Shown here: in pieces, positions 35,131 through 43,378 of the stretch
Layout of the letters: each line of letters starts with the position of its first letter
Numbering within the stretch: position 1 is the stretch's first letter
NCBI RefSeq assembly: GCF_001954275.1
Contig: NZ_MBEU01000036.1
Span: 1-49,341 of the forward strand
Reading direction: 5' to 3'
DNA length: 49,341 bases
Source of the DNA: Mycobacterium sp. IS-836
Lineage (GTDB): Bacteria; Actinomycetota; Actinomycetes; Mycobacteriales; Mycobacteriaceae
Position numbers and translations under genes: made by a program
Notes under the pieces: model-generated
Told to the model about the DNA's origin: nothing
Database searches by the model: none
The model's input: only the letters and a program-made list of their open reading frames with translations

Positions 35131-35796
35131 ATGTCAATGATGCGTTCGGTCGACGCCGCGTTGAGCACCCAGGACCGTCTGGTCGCCGCCGCTTTGGTCG
35201 TCCTCGAGAGAGACGGACCGGCGGCGATTCAAGCACGCACGCTAGCTGGCGAGATCGGCACGTCCACAATGGCGGTGTACACGCACTTTGGGGGAATGCC
35301 CAAGCTGATCGAAGCGATGATGCGTGAAGGCCTTGCGCGCTTCGCCGAGCACACTCGCGGGGTGTCCCCCACCGACGACCCGATGGCTGATCTCCTCGCC
35401 GGCGGACTTGCCTACGGCGAGTTCGCACTCCAAAACCCGCAGATGTACCGGTTGTTGTTCGGTCTCACCGACCTTGGAGTCGACAAACTCCCTGAGGGTG
35501 TCGCCACACCCTGGGATCTCGCCGAAGGAGTCGACGCATTGTCGGTGCTGGTCAGCGCCGTCGAGCGGGTCATTGAAACCGGCCGAATCCGACCGCAAGA
35601 GGCTACCCCCGTGGCGACCCAGATCTTGAGTGCCACACACGGATTCGTGCTTCTAGCGATGACCGGATTTATCGACCCCCCAGGATTACAAGACGTGATG
35701 GTCCCGATGGCGATCAACTTGATGGTGGGTCTCGGTGATACCCGCCGGCGCGCCGAACGTTCCCTGGCCGCCGCGATCAAAGCGCGCGCGTCGTAG
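35131..35796 (+). CDS. TetR-family transcriptional regulator
   Basis: 221 residues from ATG 35131; ATGs at 35137 and 35140 are also possible. HTH about residues 12-58: DRLVAAALVVLERDGPAAIQ and LAGEIGTSTMAVYTHFGGMPKL. The C-terminal half (ADLLAGGLAYGEFALQNPQMYRLLFGL) is of the TetR WHG-like type, where these residues form the ligand pocket. Two identical-half-site palindromes lie between it and the divergent membrane protein, so both are probably autoregulated together. The inducer is unknown. Confidence 0.87.
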   Translation: MSMMRSVDAALSTQDRLVAAALVVLERDGPAAIQARTLAGEIGTSTMAVYTHFGGMPKLIEAMMREGLARFAEHTRGVSPTDDPMADLLAGGLAYGEFALQNPQMYRLLFGLTDLGVDKLPEGVATPWDLAEGVDALSVLVSAVERVIETGRIRPQEATPVATQILSATHGFVLLAMTGFIDPPGLQDVMVPMAINLMVGLGDTRRRAERSLAAAIKARAS

Positions 35797-35855
35797 AAAC
35801 AAAACGAATCACGCCGAAACAATACGTACCATGGAATTACTGATCGATTGGCTCG

Positions 35856-36116
35856 ATGGAAGCAGTGATTCCGATGCCGGAAGCTAACTCAATGGATATC
35901 CACGAAGCCGGATTGTCACTGGACCTGCCCGATTTGATATTCGAGACGCGCGTCGGTGCAGGCATGAACCAGGCGCAGCTGGCCGACGCACTCGGTATCG
36001 ACAAGGACGTGGTCGCCGCCTGGGAGAAGGGCAGTGACGTGCCGCGTATCGATGTGCTGGAGCGCCTGGCGCGAGTGTGCGGCAAGCGCCTGCACATCCG
36101 GATCGACGTGGACTAG
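35856..36116 (+). CDS. XRE-family HTH protein
   Basis: 86 residues from ATG 35856; ATG 35892 (MDIHEAGLSL, GGAAG upstream) would give 74 residues and is equally plausible. HTH_3 domain: GMNQAQLADALGIDKDVVAAWEKGSDVPRIDVLERLARVCG, with a C-terminal beta strand KRLHIRIDVD of the kind that pairs in dimers of antitoxin-like XRE proteins. No toxin-like gene is adjacent. Its stop overlaps the stop of the convergent SulP gene (CTAG 36113-36116). A role in regulating SulP is possible but unproven. Confidence 0.75.
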   Translation: MEAVIPMPEANSMDIHEAGLSLDLPDLIFETRVGAGMNQAQLADALGIDKDVVAAWEKGSDVPRIDVLERLARVCGKRLHIRIDVD

Positions 36117-37630
36117 GCGGCCGCTTCGGGTCTTTCGGTTTCGGCCAGCTCGCGAACGGGTCGGCGGACATGGCCCGTCTCGAACTCACCCTGGATCCGG
36201 ATGGTGCCGCCCGTGGCCTCATACTGCTGTCGCCAATCGGTAATCGCTTGGTGCGCAGCATGATCCATGTAGTTGACTGAAATGCTGACCGACACCGTGT
36301 GACCAGTCGGGACCGACGCCAGCACGCGGGTCAGCCGGGGCAGGGCGAGGAACGTGCACGCGGTGCCCTCGATGCCCACCTGCCATTCGTCGCGGACGGG
36401 CTTCGCCTCGATCTTGACCCGGATCACCCGCCATCCGGTCAACGCGATAGCCAACGCGAGTCCGATCATCACGCCGTGCAGTAGATTGAGGAAGATGACG
36501 CTGACCGCCGTCACGACGTACACCGCGAGATCCCGGTGCTTCATTGCGGTTTCGATGTGGGCGGGCTTGAGCAACTGAATGCCGATGACGATGAGCAGGC
36601 CGGCAAGGGCAGCGGACGGGATTTTCTCGACCAATTCCGCGAAGGGAACCGTGAACAGCAGGATCCAGACGCCGTGCATTATCGAGGAGGCGCGGGATTT
36701 CGCGCCCGCGTAGACGTTCGTTGAGCTGCGCACGATTACACCGGTGACCGGCAGCCCGCCGATGGTCCCCGACACGATGTTGGCGGCACCCTGGCCGATC
36801 AGTTCGCGGTCGAAATCGGTGCGCGGCCCGTGATGCATCCGGTCTACCGAAACCGCCGACAGCAGGCTTTCGACGCTGGCGATGAGCGCGATGGTGATCA
36901 CTCCGATTGCCACCGCGCCCCAGTTGCCGTGCGGAATGTCGGGCAGCCGCAACGCGTTCAGCGGCGACTCGTCGATCTCGATCCGCCTCACGTGGAACGG
37001 GAAGGCCAGGGAGATGACCGTCGCCGCCACGATGGCGACCAGTGGGCCAGGGATGAAGCGCAGGCGACCCGGAACCCAGCGCCAGGCGACCATGATGACG
37101 ATCACCAGGACGCCCAGCAGCACTCCCGGCCGATGCGCGCCCATGATTTGGCCCGGCAGGCCGATGAGGTTGTGCCAGGCCGTGCTTTTGGATTTGCCGC
37201 CCAGCAATACGTGCGCCTGCTGCAGCGCGATCGTGATCCCGATGCCGGCCAGCATGGCGTGCACGACGACCGGCGAGATCGCCAGCGCCGCTCGTGCGAC
37301 GCGGCTGAGCCCCAACAGAACCTGCAGCACGCCCGCGGCGGCGGTGATCAAACACGTTACGCCCCAACCGAAATCGGAGATGAGGCCGGCGACCACCACC
37401 GTCAGGCCGGCGGCGGGCCCGCTGACCTGCAGCGGCGATCCGCCGATGGCTCCGACGATGATGCCACCGACGATGGCGGCGATCAGACCGGCCAGGACCG
37501 GAGCGTTCGACGCTATGGCAATGCCCAGCGACAACGGAAGCGCGACCAGGAAAACCACGAGCGAAGAGGGCAAGTCGTGCCGCAGAATCGATCGCAATCG
37601 GTCGGGGGACAGCGCCTCGATGTGGTGCAT
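36113..37630 (-). CDS. SulP-family anion transporter
   Basis: 505 residues from ATG 37630, with GAGGGA upstream. SLC26/SulP fold: N-terminal DLPSSLVVFLVALPLSLGIAIASNAPVLAGL, GAIGGSPLQVSGPAAGLTVVVAG (the TM3 substrate-binding motif with its PxAG), about 12-14 helices, and a C-terminal domain (about 410-490) matching a STAS-like fold (GHTVSVSISVNYMDHAAHQAI). It could import sulfate or bicarbonate; bacterial members do either. No carbonic anhydrase or sulfate genes adjoin it, though a PAPS-using sulfotransferase lies 9 kb away. It is an addition relative to M. tuberculosis at this site. Confidence 0.88.
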   Translation of the reverse strand: MHHIEALSPDRLRSILRHDLPSSLVVFLVALPLSLGIAIASNAPVLAGLIAAIVGGIIVGAIGGSPLQVSGPAAGLTVVVAGLISDFGWGVTCLITAAAGVLQVLLGLSRVARAALAISPVVVHAMLAGIGITIALQQAHVLLGGKSKSTAWHNLIGLPGQIMGAHRPGVLLGVLVIVIMVAWRWVPGRLRFIPGPLVAIVAATVISLAFPFHVRRIEIDESPLNALRLPDIPHGNWGAVAIGVITIALIASVESLLSAVSVDRMHHGPRTDFDRELIGQGAANIVSGTIGGLPVTGVIVRSSTNVYAGAKSRASSIMHGVWILLFTVPFAELVEKIPSAALAGLLIVIGIQLLKPAHIETAMKHRDLAVYVVTAVSVIFLNLLHGVMIGLALAIALTGWRVIRVKIEAKPVRDEWQVGIEGTACTFLALPRLTRVLASVPTGHTVSVSISVNYMDHAAHQAITDWRQQYEATGGTIRIQGEFETGHVRRPVRELAETERPEAAA

Positions 37631-37858
37631 CGGTGGCTCCCTCGTTAGGACTAGCGGGGGATGTTCCGATATCCCGCCCTTGCGTTCAGTAACGTCTGCG
37701 TAACTGATTGGCGCACAAACGATTACACCCAGCGCAGCACGATGGGAACGCTTGGCTACCTCGTTCGACGGTATGGGCCAGCAAAACCTCGGTCAAGCTG
37801 ACGGGGCGGGCGCATATGGAATGCAAATGTTTTCGTAATGCCCCGTTAAGCAGGCCAG

Positions 37859-38884
37859 TCAGAAGCCCGAGCCGTGCACCTCGTGCCCCGGGACCTCGGC
37901 GATCAGCCCGTGGTAGGCCTGCTCGACGGACGAACCGTGGTTGATGACCGCGTCGACTTCTCGGGCGATCGGCATGTTCAGTCCGAACTCGTTGGCGAAC
38001 TCCATGATCACGCTGGCGGCCTTGACCCCCTCGGCCACCTGGTTCATCGACGCGATGATCTCGTCGATCGGCTTGCCGGCTCCCAGCTGCTCGCCGACGT
38101 GGCGGTTCCGGCTGCGCTGGCTGGTGCAGGTGACGATCAGATCGCCCAGGCCGGCCAGCCCGGGGAAGGTGTCGGGGTGGCCGCCGATGGCCACGCCGAG
38201 CTTCGTCATCTCGCGCAAGGCGCGGGCGATGACCAGCGCGCGGGTGTTCTCTCCGATGCCCAGCGAGTAACCCATCCCCACCGCGATCGCGAAGACGTTC
38301 TTCAGGGCCCCCGCCATCTCCGCGCCGACGACGTCGTCGGTCGTGTAGACGCGGAAGCGCCGGGTGCGGAACAACGCCGCCAGTCGGGTGGCCAAATGCT
38401 GGTCGGGCATCGCCAGCACCGCCGCCGCGGCATACCCCTCGGCCACCTCGCGGGCGATGTTCGGGCCGGCCAGGATCCCCGCCGGGTGCCCGGGCAGCAC
38501 CTCCTCGACGATCTGCGACATTCGCATGTTGGTGCCCTGCTCGAGCCCCTTGACCAGCGACACCACCGGCACCCACGGCCGCAGCTCTTTCGTCAGCTCG
38601 GTCAGCACGCCCCGGAAACCGTGCGAGGGCACGCCCATGACGACCACGTCGGCGGCATTGGCGGCCTCGGCGAAGTCGGTGGTCGCGCGCAGGGTGTCGC
38701 TCAGGACGACGTCGTTGCCGAGGTAGCGGTGGTTGCGGTGATTGTCGTTGATGTCCTTGGCCGTCGCCTCGGAGCGCACCCACTGCAGCGTCGGTCCGCG
38801 GCGCGCACAGATCGACGCCACCGTGGTTCCCCAGGACCCGCCACCGAGGACAACGACTTTGGGTTCGCGCTTCGTAGCTGCCAT
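37859..38884 (-). CDS. gpsA: Glycerol-3-phosphate dehydrogenase [NAD(P)+] (GpsA/GpdA1)
   Basis: 341 residues from ATG 38884. Makes sn-glycerol-3-phosphate from dihydroxyacetone phosphate for phospholipids. Rossmann VVVLGGGSWGTTVASICARRG at the start, VVSLVKGLEQGTNMRMSQI with a catalytic Lys, AGPNIAREVAEG, and ALKNVFAIAVGMGYSLGIGENTRAL with the second conserved Lys and substrate loop, then FPGLAGLGDLIVTCTS. Counterpart of Rv0564c, usually called gpdA1 there. The 228-bp gap upstream of the SulP gene (37631-37858) holds nothing I recognise. Confidence 0.94.
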   Translation of the reverse strand: MAATKREPKVVVLGGGSWGTTVASICARRGPTLQWVRSEATAKDINDNHRNHRYLGNDVVLSDTLRATTDFAEAANAADVVVMGVPSHGFRGVLTELTKELRPWVPVVSLVKGLEQGTNMRMSQIVEEVLPGHPAGILAGPNIAREVAEGYAAAAVLAMPDQHLATRLAALFRTRRFRVYTTDDVVGAEMAGALKNVFAIAVGMGYSLGIGENTRALVIARALREMTKLGVAIGGHPDTFPGLAGLGDLIVTCTSQRSRNRHVGEQLGAGKPIDEIIASMNQVAEGVKAASVIMEFANEFGLNMPIAREVDAVINHGSSVEQAYHGLIAEVPGHEVHGSGF

Positions 38885-38925
38885 GGCGATCAGCGTATTG
38901 CCGACACTCGCGATTTAGAAGCAGT

Positions 38926-40437
38926 TCATCCGGCCAGGGGCGCCCGGTCGCCCGCGCGGCCGAACACCATCGCCTCCTCGATGCGGTCGAACCGGTAATC
39001 GATCGCATCGGCGAGGTAGTTCTGGCGCACATTCCAGGGCCGCTTGGTGCCCGACTTGGGCAGCGCGTGCAGCGAGCGCTTCACATAGTTGGCCTGGATG
39101 TCCCAGGCCGGCTTCTCGGCCATCGGCTGGTCGCCCAGGTGCGGGGCGGCGTGCGTGTAGCCGTGAGACGCCATGTGTGCCATCAGCTTTGCCGTTGCCC
39201 GAGCGGTGATGTCGGCCCTCAGCGTCCACGACGCGTTGGTATAGCCCACGCACCAGAACAGGTTGGGCACGTCTTCGAGCATGTGCGCCTTGTAGACGAA
39301 GCGGTCCCGCGGGTTGATCTCGACGCCGTCCAGGCTGATCGTGGCCCCGCCCAGCGCCTGCAGCTGCAAGCCGGTTGCGGTGACGATGACGTCGGCGTCG
39401 AGGTGGCCGCCGGATTTCAGCGCGATGCCGGTGGCGTCGAAGTGGTCAATGTGGTCGGTGACCACCTCGGCGCGGCCCGCAGCGATCGCGGTGTACAGGT
39501 CGGCGTCGGGAATCAGGCACATCCGCTGGTCCCACGGGTTGTAGCGCGGCTTGAAGTGGGTGTCGATGTCGTAGCCGTCGGGCAGATACCGGGTCGCCAC
39601 GTATCGCAGCAGCCGCTTGATCAGCCCGGGCATCTTGCGGGAGAAAAACCAGAACACCGCCTCGGTCAGGGCGGAGTATGTCCGGGTGACCAAGTGGGCG
39701 GCCCTGCGCGGCAACACTTTACGAGCCGCAGCGGCCACCCTGCTGTATTTGGATGCCGCCATCATGTAGGTCGGCGAGCGCTGCAGCATGATCACTTTCG
39801 CCGCGCGCTCCGCCAGCGCCGGGATGAGCGTGATCGCGGTGGCGCCGCTGCCGATGACCACGATCTTCTTGCCGCTGTAGTCCAGGTCTTCCGGCCAGTG
39901 TTGCGGATGCACGACGGTGCCGCGGAACTTCTCGATGCCGGGGAAGTCGGGGGTGTAGCCCTCGTCGTAGTTGTAGTAGCCGCTGCCGAAGAACACGAAC
40001 CGGCTGCGATAGTGCCTCGTCCCACCGTCTTGCTCGACCGTGACCGTCCAGGTGTCGGTCGACGAATCCCAGTCCGCGGAACGGACGTAGCTGCCGAACC
40101 GGATGTGGCGGTCGATGCCGTGCTTGCGCGCGGTCGCGATCAGGTACTCGCGGATGTGGGTGCCGTCGGCGACGCCCTCCCTGCGGGTCCACGGCTCGAA
40201 CGGATAGCTCAGCGTGAAGATGCTGCTGTCGGAGCGCACTCCGGGGTAGCGGAACAGATCCCAGGTGCCGCCGATCCGCTCGCGCCGCTCCAGGATGGCG
40301 TAGGTCGTGTGCGGGTTGCGCTCGGTGATCCGGTACGCCGCGCCGATGCCGGAGATACCGGCGCCGACGATAACGACGTCGAAGTAAGCGGCGTCGGCCT
40401 CGCCGTCGCCGGCGGCCTCCTGGGGAGTCACGGTCAT
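38926..40437 (-). CDS. Flavin-containing (Baeyer-Villiger type) monooxygenase (Rv0565c-like)
   Basis: 503 residues from ATG 40437 (MTVTPQEAAGDGEADAAYFD); 12 bases upstream another ATG is possible. FAD-binding VVIVGAGISGIGAAYRI, the BVMO-type fingerprint FRGTVVHPQHWPE (FxGxxxHxxxW), and NADPH-binding IVVIGSGATAITLIPAL. The conserved ERRERIGGTWDLFRYPGVRSD is also present. It inserts oxygen next to a carbonyl or oxidises N/S centres using NADPH. Related to Rv0565c, a monooxygenase of the EthA class; its natural substrate is unknown. Confidence 0.92.
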   Translation of the reverse strand: MTVTPQEAAGDGEADAAYFDVVIVGAGISGIGAAYRITERNPHTTYAILERRERIGGTWDLFRYPGVRSDSSIFTLSYPFEPWTRREGVADGTHIREYLIATARKHGIDRHIRFGSYVRSADWDSSTDTWTVTVEQDGGTRHYRSRFVFFGSGYYNYDEGYTPDFPGIEKFRGTVVHPQHWPEDLDYSGKKIVVIGSGATAITLIPALAERAAKVIMLQRSPTYMMAASKYSRVAAAARKVLPRRAAHLVTRTYSALTEAVFWFFSRKMPGLIKRLLRYVATRYLPDGYDIDTHFKPRYNPWDQRMCLIPDADLYTAIAAGRAEVVTDHIDHFDATGIALKSGGHLDADVIVTATGLQLQALGGATISLDGVEINPRDRFVYKAHMLEDVPNLFWCVGYTNASWTLRADITARATAKLMAHMASHGYTHAAPHLGDQPMAEKPAWDIQANYVKRSLHALPKSGTKRPWNVRQNYLADAIDYRFDRIEEAMVFGRAGDRAPLAG

Positions 40438-40476
40438 CGTGAACCTCACTTGCGCATCCTGGGTCTTGGTCGCGAG

Positions 40477-40524
40477 CGTAACGCCACGGCGAAAAACGGC
40501 GCGAATTTTGTGCGTGGCGTTACG
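40477..40524. repeat. Long-arm inverted repeat between the monooxygenase and YajQ-family genes
   Basis: Arms CGTAACGCCAC (40477-40487) and GTGGCGTTACG (40514-40524), perfectly complementary, with a 26-base A/T-containing loop (GGCGAAAAACGG...). It lies 26 bases downstream of the YajQ-family stop and upstream of the monooxygenase. It could be a terminator-like hairpin for the YajQ-family gene or a dispersed mycobacterial intergenic repeat. Confidence 0.6.
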
Positions 40525-40549
40525 TCCGCGCCGAGAGGGGCCCGGTCCG

Positions 40550-41041
40550 CTAGCGATAGTTGACGAACTGCAGCGCCACGTCCAGGTCGGCCTTCTTCAG
40601 CATCGCGATGACGGCCTGTAGGTCGTCGCGCTTCTTGCTGGTGACGCGGACCTCGTCGCCCTGGATCTGGGTCTTGACGTTCTTGGGCCCCTCGTCGCGG
40701 ATCAGCTTGGTGATCTTCTTGGCGTTCTCGCTGTTGATGCCCTGCTTGAGGGTGCCCGTGACCTTGTAGGTCTTGCCAGAGGCCTGCGGCTCGCCGGCCT
40801 CGAAGGCCTTCATGGAGATGTCGCGGCGGACCAGCTTTTCCTTGAAGACGTCGACGGCGGCCTTGACCCGCTCCTCGGTGGACGACGTCAGCTCGACCGC
40901 CTCGTCGCCCTTCCAGGCGATCTTGGTGTCGGTGCCCCGGAAGTCGAACCGGGTGGCCAGCTCCTTGGCCGCCTGGTTGAGCGCATTGTCGACCTCCTGC
41001 CGGTCGATCTTGCTGACGATGTCGAACGATAAGTCCGCCAT
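40550..41041 (-). CDS. YajQ-family nucleotide-binding protein (Rv0566c-like)
   Basis: 163 residues from ATG 41041, with GAAGGGA upstream. N-terminal [20 protein letters not shown] and [14 protein letters not shown] are the YajQ (DUF520) signatures, and [20 protein letters not shown] the C-terminal one. Two ferredoxin-like domains. Family members bind RNA/tRNA or cyclic di-GMP as effectors; which applies here is unknown. It is divergent from tRNA-Tyr, 69 bases away, as in M. tuberculosis. Confidence 0.95.
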   Translation of the reverse strand: MADLSFDIVSKIDRQEVDNALNQAAKELATRFDFRGTDTKIAWKGDEAVELTSSTEERVKAAVDVFKEKLVRRDISMKAFEAGEPQASGKTYKVTGTLKQGINSENAKKITKLIRDEGPKNVKTQIQGDEVRVTSKKRDDLQAVIAMLKKADLDVALQFVNYR

Positions 41042-41110
41042 TCGATCCGTCCCTTCATCAGGTGATAGCCGTTTGTGCCCTGTCTACCCGTTCGTTGTAA
41101 CCTGTCTGGC

Positions 41111-41196
41111 GGCAGGTTGCCCGAGCGGCCAATGGGAGCGGACTGTAAATCCGTCGGCTTACGCCTACACAGGTTCGAATCCTGTACCTGCCACCA
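41111..41196 (+). tRNA. tRNA-Tyr (GTA)
   Basis: Acceptor GGCAGGT pairs with ACCTGCC, discriminator A, and encoded CCA at 41194-41196. D-arm region CCCGAGCGGCCAATGGGAGC, anticodon loop ACTGTAAAT with anticodon GTA at 41145-41147, a long class II variable arm, and T-loop GGTTCGAATCC. The class II arm plus GTA anticodon defines bacterial tRNA-Tyr. Confidence 0.97.
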
Positions 41197-41320
41197 AGGC
41201 TCGTGCAGTTCAGAGCATGCTTTCGGGCGCCGTCGACTGAAACCATTGGGAGATTTTGGGTTTGCGCTTCGTTGGCGGAGGCGGCAACGTATACCAGCAG
41301 GCTGTCATCTACAGGGAGTC

Positions 41321-41959
41321 ATGACAATGGTGCGGACGCCCGCCGTCGGCTTGGCGGCTACCGCAATACTGGTCGGCGGCACGGTGGTGGGCTGCGGCGG
41401 CGAAAGAGGCCCTTCCGCAACGTCGACAGCGTCGTCGAGTTCAGCCGCATCATCAAGCTCAGCGGCATCATCAAGCACCGCAGCGGGCGCGAGCACAGCG
41501 GGAGCCCAACCGGACTACAGCTCATTGCTCATCAAGCCCAATGACATCGGCCCCGACGCCTTTGCTGACGGGCCGCCAGTTTTGAATGGCAGCGGGCTGA
41601 CCGGTGCGGGCCAGACCTTCAGGAACCCCGACGGCAAGCGCACCATCACCGACTCGATCGCGGTCTATACCGATCCGACCAAGGCCGCACAGGTGCTCAC
41701 AGCGATGAAAGACCAAGTCAGCAAAAAAGTCACTGGTGCGCTGCAGCCAATCGACATCGGTTCCGACGGGTTCATGGTGGCGGGCGTGGCATCTGATCCA
41801 TCTACGCAAACGGAAGTATCGGAGGCCGTCTTCAGCGAGGGTAGGGCACTCGTTGCCCTGGAGTTCGACTCCTCACTGGGCAATCCCACGCCAACCGACG
41901 TCCTGCTCAACCTTGCCCGCAAACAGGATGCCGCCGTCAAGAACGGTCTGTCCAGCTAA
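41321..41959 (+). CDS. Small lipoprotein with Ser/Ala-rich linker
   Basis: 212 residues from ATG 41321 (or ATG 41327, better spaced from GGGAG). Type II signal peptide AVGLAATAILVGGTVVGC with lipobox VVGC, so it is lipid-anchored to the outer face of the cytoplasmic membrane. A low-complexity Ser/Ala/Thr linker (about 28-62; SSSSAASSSSAASSS) leads to a soluble ~150-residue alpha/beta domain (IKPNDIGPDAFADGPPVLNG, FRNPDGKRTITDSIAVYTDP). It looks like the mycobacterial LpqN/PknH-sensor style of lipoprotein, but I cannot name the family. The 124-bp gap after tRNA-Tyr holds no other gene that I see. Confidence 0.8.
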   Translation: MTMVRTPAVGLAATAILVGGTVVGCGGERGPSATSTASSSSAASSSSAASSSTAAGASTAGAQPDYSSLLIKPNDIGPDAFADGPPVLNGSGLTGAGQTFRNPDGKRTITDSIAVYTDPTKAAQVLTAMKDQVSKKVTGALQPIDIGSDGFMVAGVASDPSTQTEVSEAVFSEGRALVALEFDSSLGNPTPTDVLLNLARKQDAAVKNGLSS

Positions 41960-41975
41960 CCACCGTTCACTTGAG

Positions 41976-43298
41976 TCAGAACCACGGACCGGGGTAGTGA
42001 CCGTCCTGGTCCTGCACCATCACGATCTCCTTGCACTCGCCGGCGGAGTCCGCGGCGGTCTCACCGCGGCATACCAGCGTCCAGCCATTGATCCGCGCGA
42101 ACGGGCGCACCGACCAGTTCGAGGCGACCGGGTCGGGAGCGGGCAAGGCGATGACCGAGAACGTGTTGCCCACGTTGGTGATGTAGAGGTGATCACCGAA
42201 GAAAGCCACCTTGGCGATCGGTTGCTTCAAGGCGTCGTCGCGGTTTTTGAGAAAGTCCCAGTGCTGTGTTCGCAGGTTCCACACCCCGAAGCCGAACTGC
42301 GAATTCTCCGAGACCCGGCCGTCGACGAACAATTTCCCGTCCGACAGCGTCGTCGCCAGGCCACCGCCGGAGATCCGGTCGGAATCGCCGACCTTGATCA
42401 CGGTCTTGGAGTTCAGGTCGAAGAACAGGGTCGACACGGCGGTGGGGGAGTCCTGGCGCGTCATCTTCACGAGTTTGTCTGGGCCATCGGATAATTCGGC
42501 ATCGACGGACACGACATCGTTGTCCTGGTATATCGCTTCTCCGTTCGGCCGGCGCAGCTCGGCTCCCGTCGTCTTACCCTCGATCGTGTTCCGCTGGAAC
42601 GCCAGAACGTCCTGCCAGGCCCGGGCGGCCTGCGGGTCGTTCCACGTCGCGGAAAGGTCTGCGCCGGAGAGGATGACGGTCCGCGGTGGTGACGTCGCGG
42701 CGCGGCCGTCGGTGAACGCGTTCACCCACGCCACCCCGGATGCCGTTGCGCCGAGCCCCCATCCGTTCGGTGCGGTCAATCTCAGGTCAGGGGTGGGCGG
42801 CTGCAGCTCCTTGGTGGCCAGCGGCTGGCCGGACTTGAAATCGAAGGCATACGCGGTCGTCTTGGTGACTTCGGGGGCGGGCGCTTGGGCCGGCTTGACG
42901 GTGGTTACCAGGTAGACGACCTTCATGTCGTCGGCGACGCCCGTCAGCGCGCAGATCGCGCCGGTGAGATTCTCACCCGCGGGCACCGTGGGGACAGCAG
43001 GTGCTACATACTGTCCGGTTTTGGTGTCGAAGACCTTGGGGCGGATGTCCTCGAGTGCCGATTTGGCGACCGAGAACCTTTCGGGACACCCGAAGTAGGC
43101 GGTACCGCCGTAGCTTTTCCAATCCTTTTCCAACGGACCAGTTATCGGGGCTGGCGGGGGCGCCGCGCTGGCGGTCGTCGTGTGAGACGTCGTCGACGAG
43201 GTGGTCGGCGTGAACGGGGGCGGCGACACCGTCGCCGAACACGCGGCGACGGCAAGACAGATGCCGGGCACGGCGAGGGCGACCTTGCCTCCGGGCAT
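41976..43298 (-). CDS. Lipoprotein with probable beta-propeller domain
   Basis: 440 residues from ATG 43298. Lipobox LAVAAC after VALAVPGICLAVAAC; a Thr/Ser/Pro linker follows (PTTSSTTSHTTTASAAPPP). The body is beta-rich with repeats of the type TTAYAFDFKSGQPL, STLFFDLNSKTVIKVGDSD, FGVWNLRTQHWDF and GDHLYITNVGNTFSVIALP, suggesting blades of a PQQ-like propeller. There are four cysteines in the mature region that could pair. Function unknown; a ligand- or protein-binding envelope role is likely. Convergent with the small lipoprotein (16-base gap). Confidence 0.82.
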   Translation of the reverse strand: MPGGKVALAVPGICLAVAACSATVSPPPFTPTTSSTTSHTTTASAAPPPAPITGPLEKDWKSYGGTAYFGCPERFSVAKSALEDIRPKVFDTKTGQYVAPAVPTVPAGENLTGAICALTGVADDMKVVYLVTTVKPAQAPAPEVTKTTAYAFDFKSGQPLATKELQPPTPDLRLTAPNGWGLGATASGVAWVNAFTDGRAATSPPRTVILSGADLSATWNDPQAARAWQDVLAFQRNTIEGKTTGAELRRPNGEAIYQDNDVVSVDAELSDGPDKLVKMTRQDSPTAVSTLFFDLNSKTVIKVGDSDRISGGGLATTLSDGKLFVDGRVSENSQFGFGVWNLRTQHWDFLKNRDDALKQPIAKVAFFGDHLYITNVGNTFSVIALPAPDPVASNWSVRPFARINGWTLVCRGETAADSAGECKEIVMVQDQDGHYPGPWF

Positions 43299-43378
43299 AA
43301 CCAACGAGCGTAAAGCCGGGCGGGTGCAACCGCGACTCCTGCACAGCGGTATTGATCACACGTGATAGACCAAGAGCC

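Noticed and set aside
35856..36116. XRE gene as the antitoxin of a toxin-antitoxin pair
   Set aside because: No small toxin-like gene lies next to it on either strand; the neighbours are a TetR and a SulP transporter.
41058..41246. Minus-strand open frame across tRNA-Tyr (GGRYRIRTCVGV...)
   Set aside because: It is the antisense of the tRNA; such frames are a well-known false prediction.
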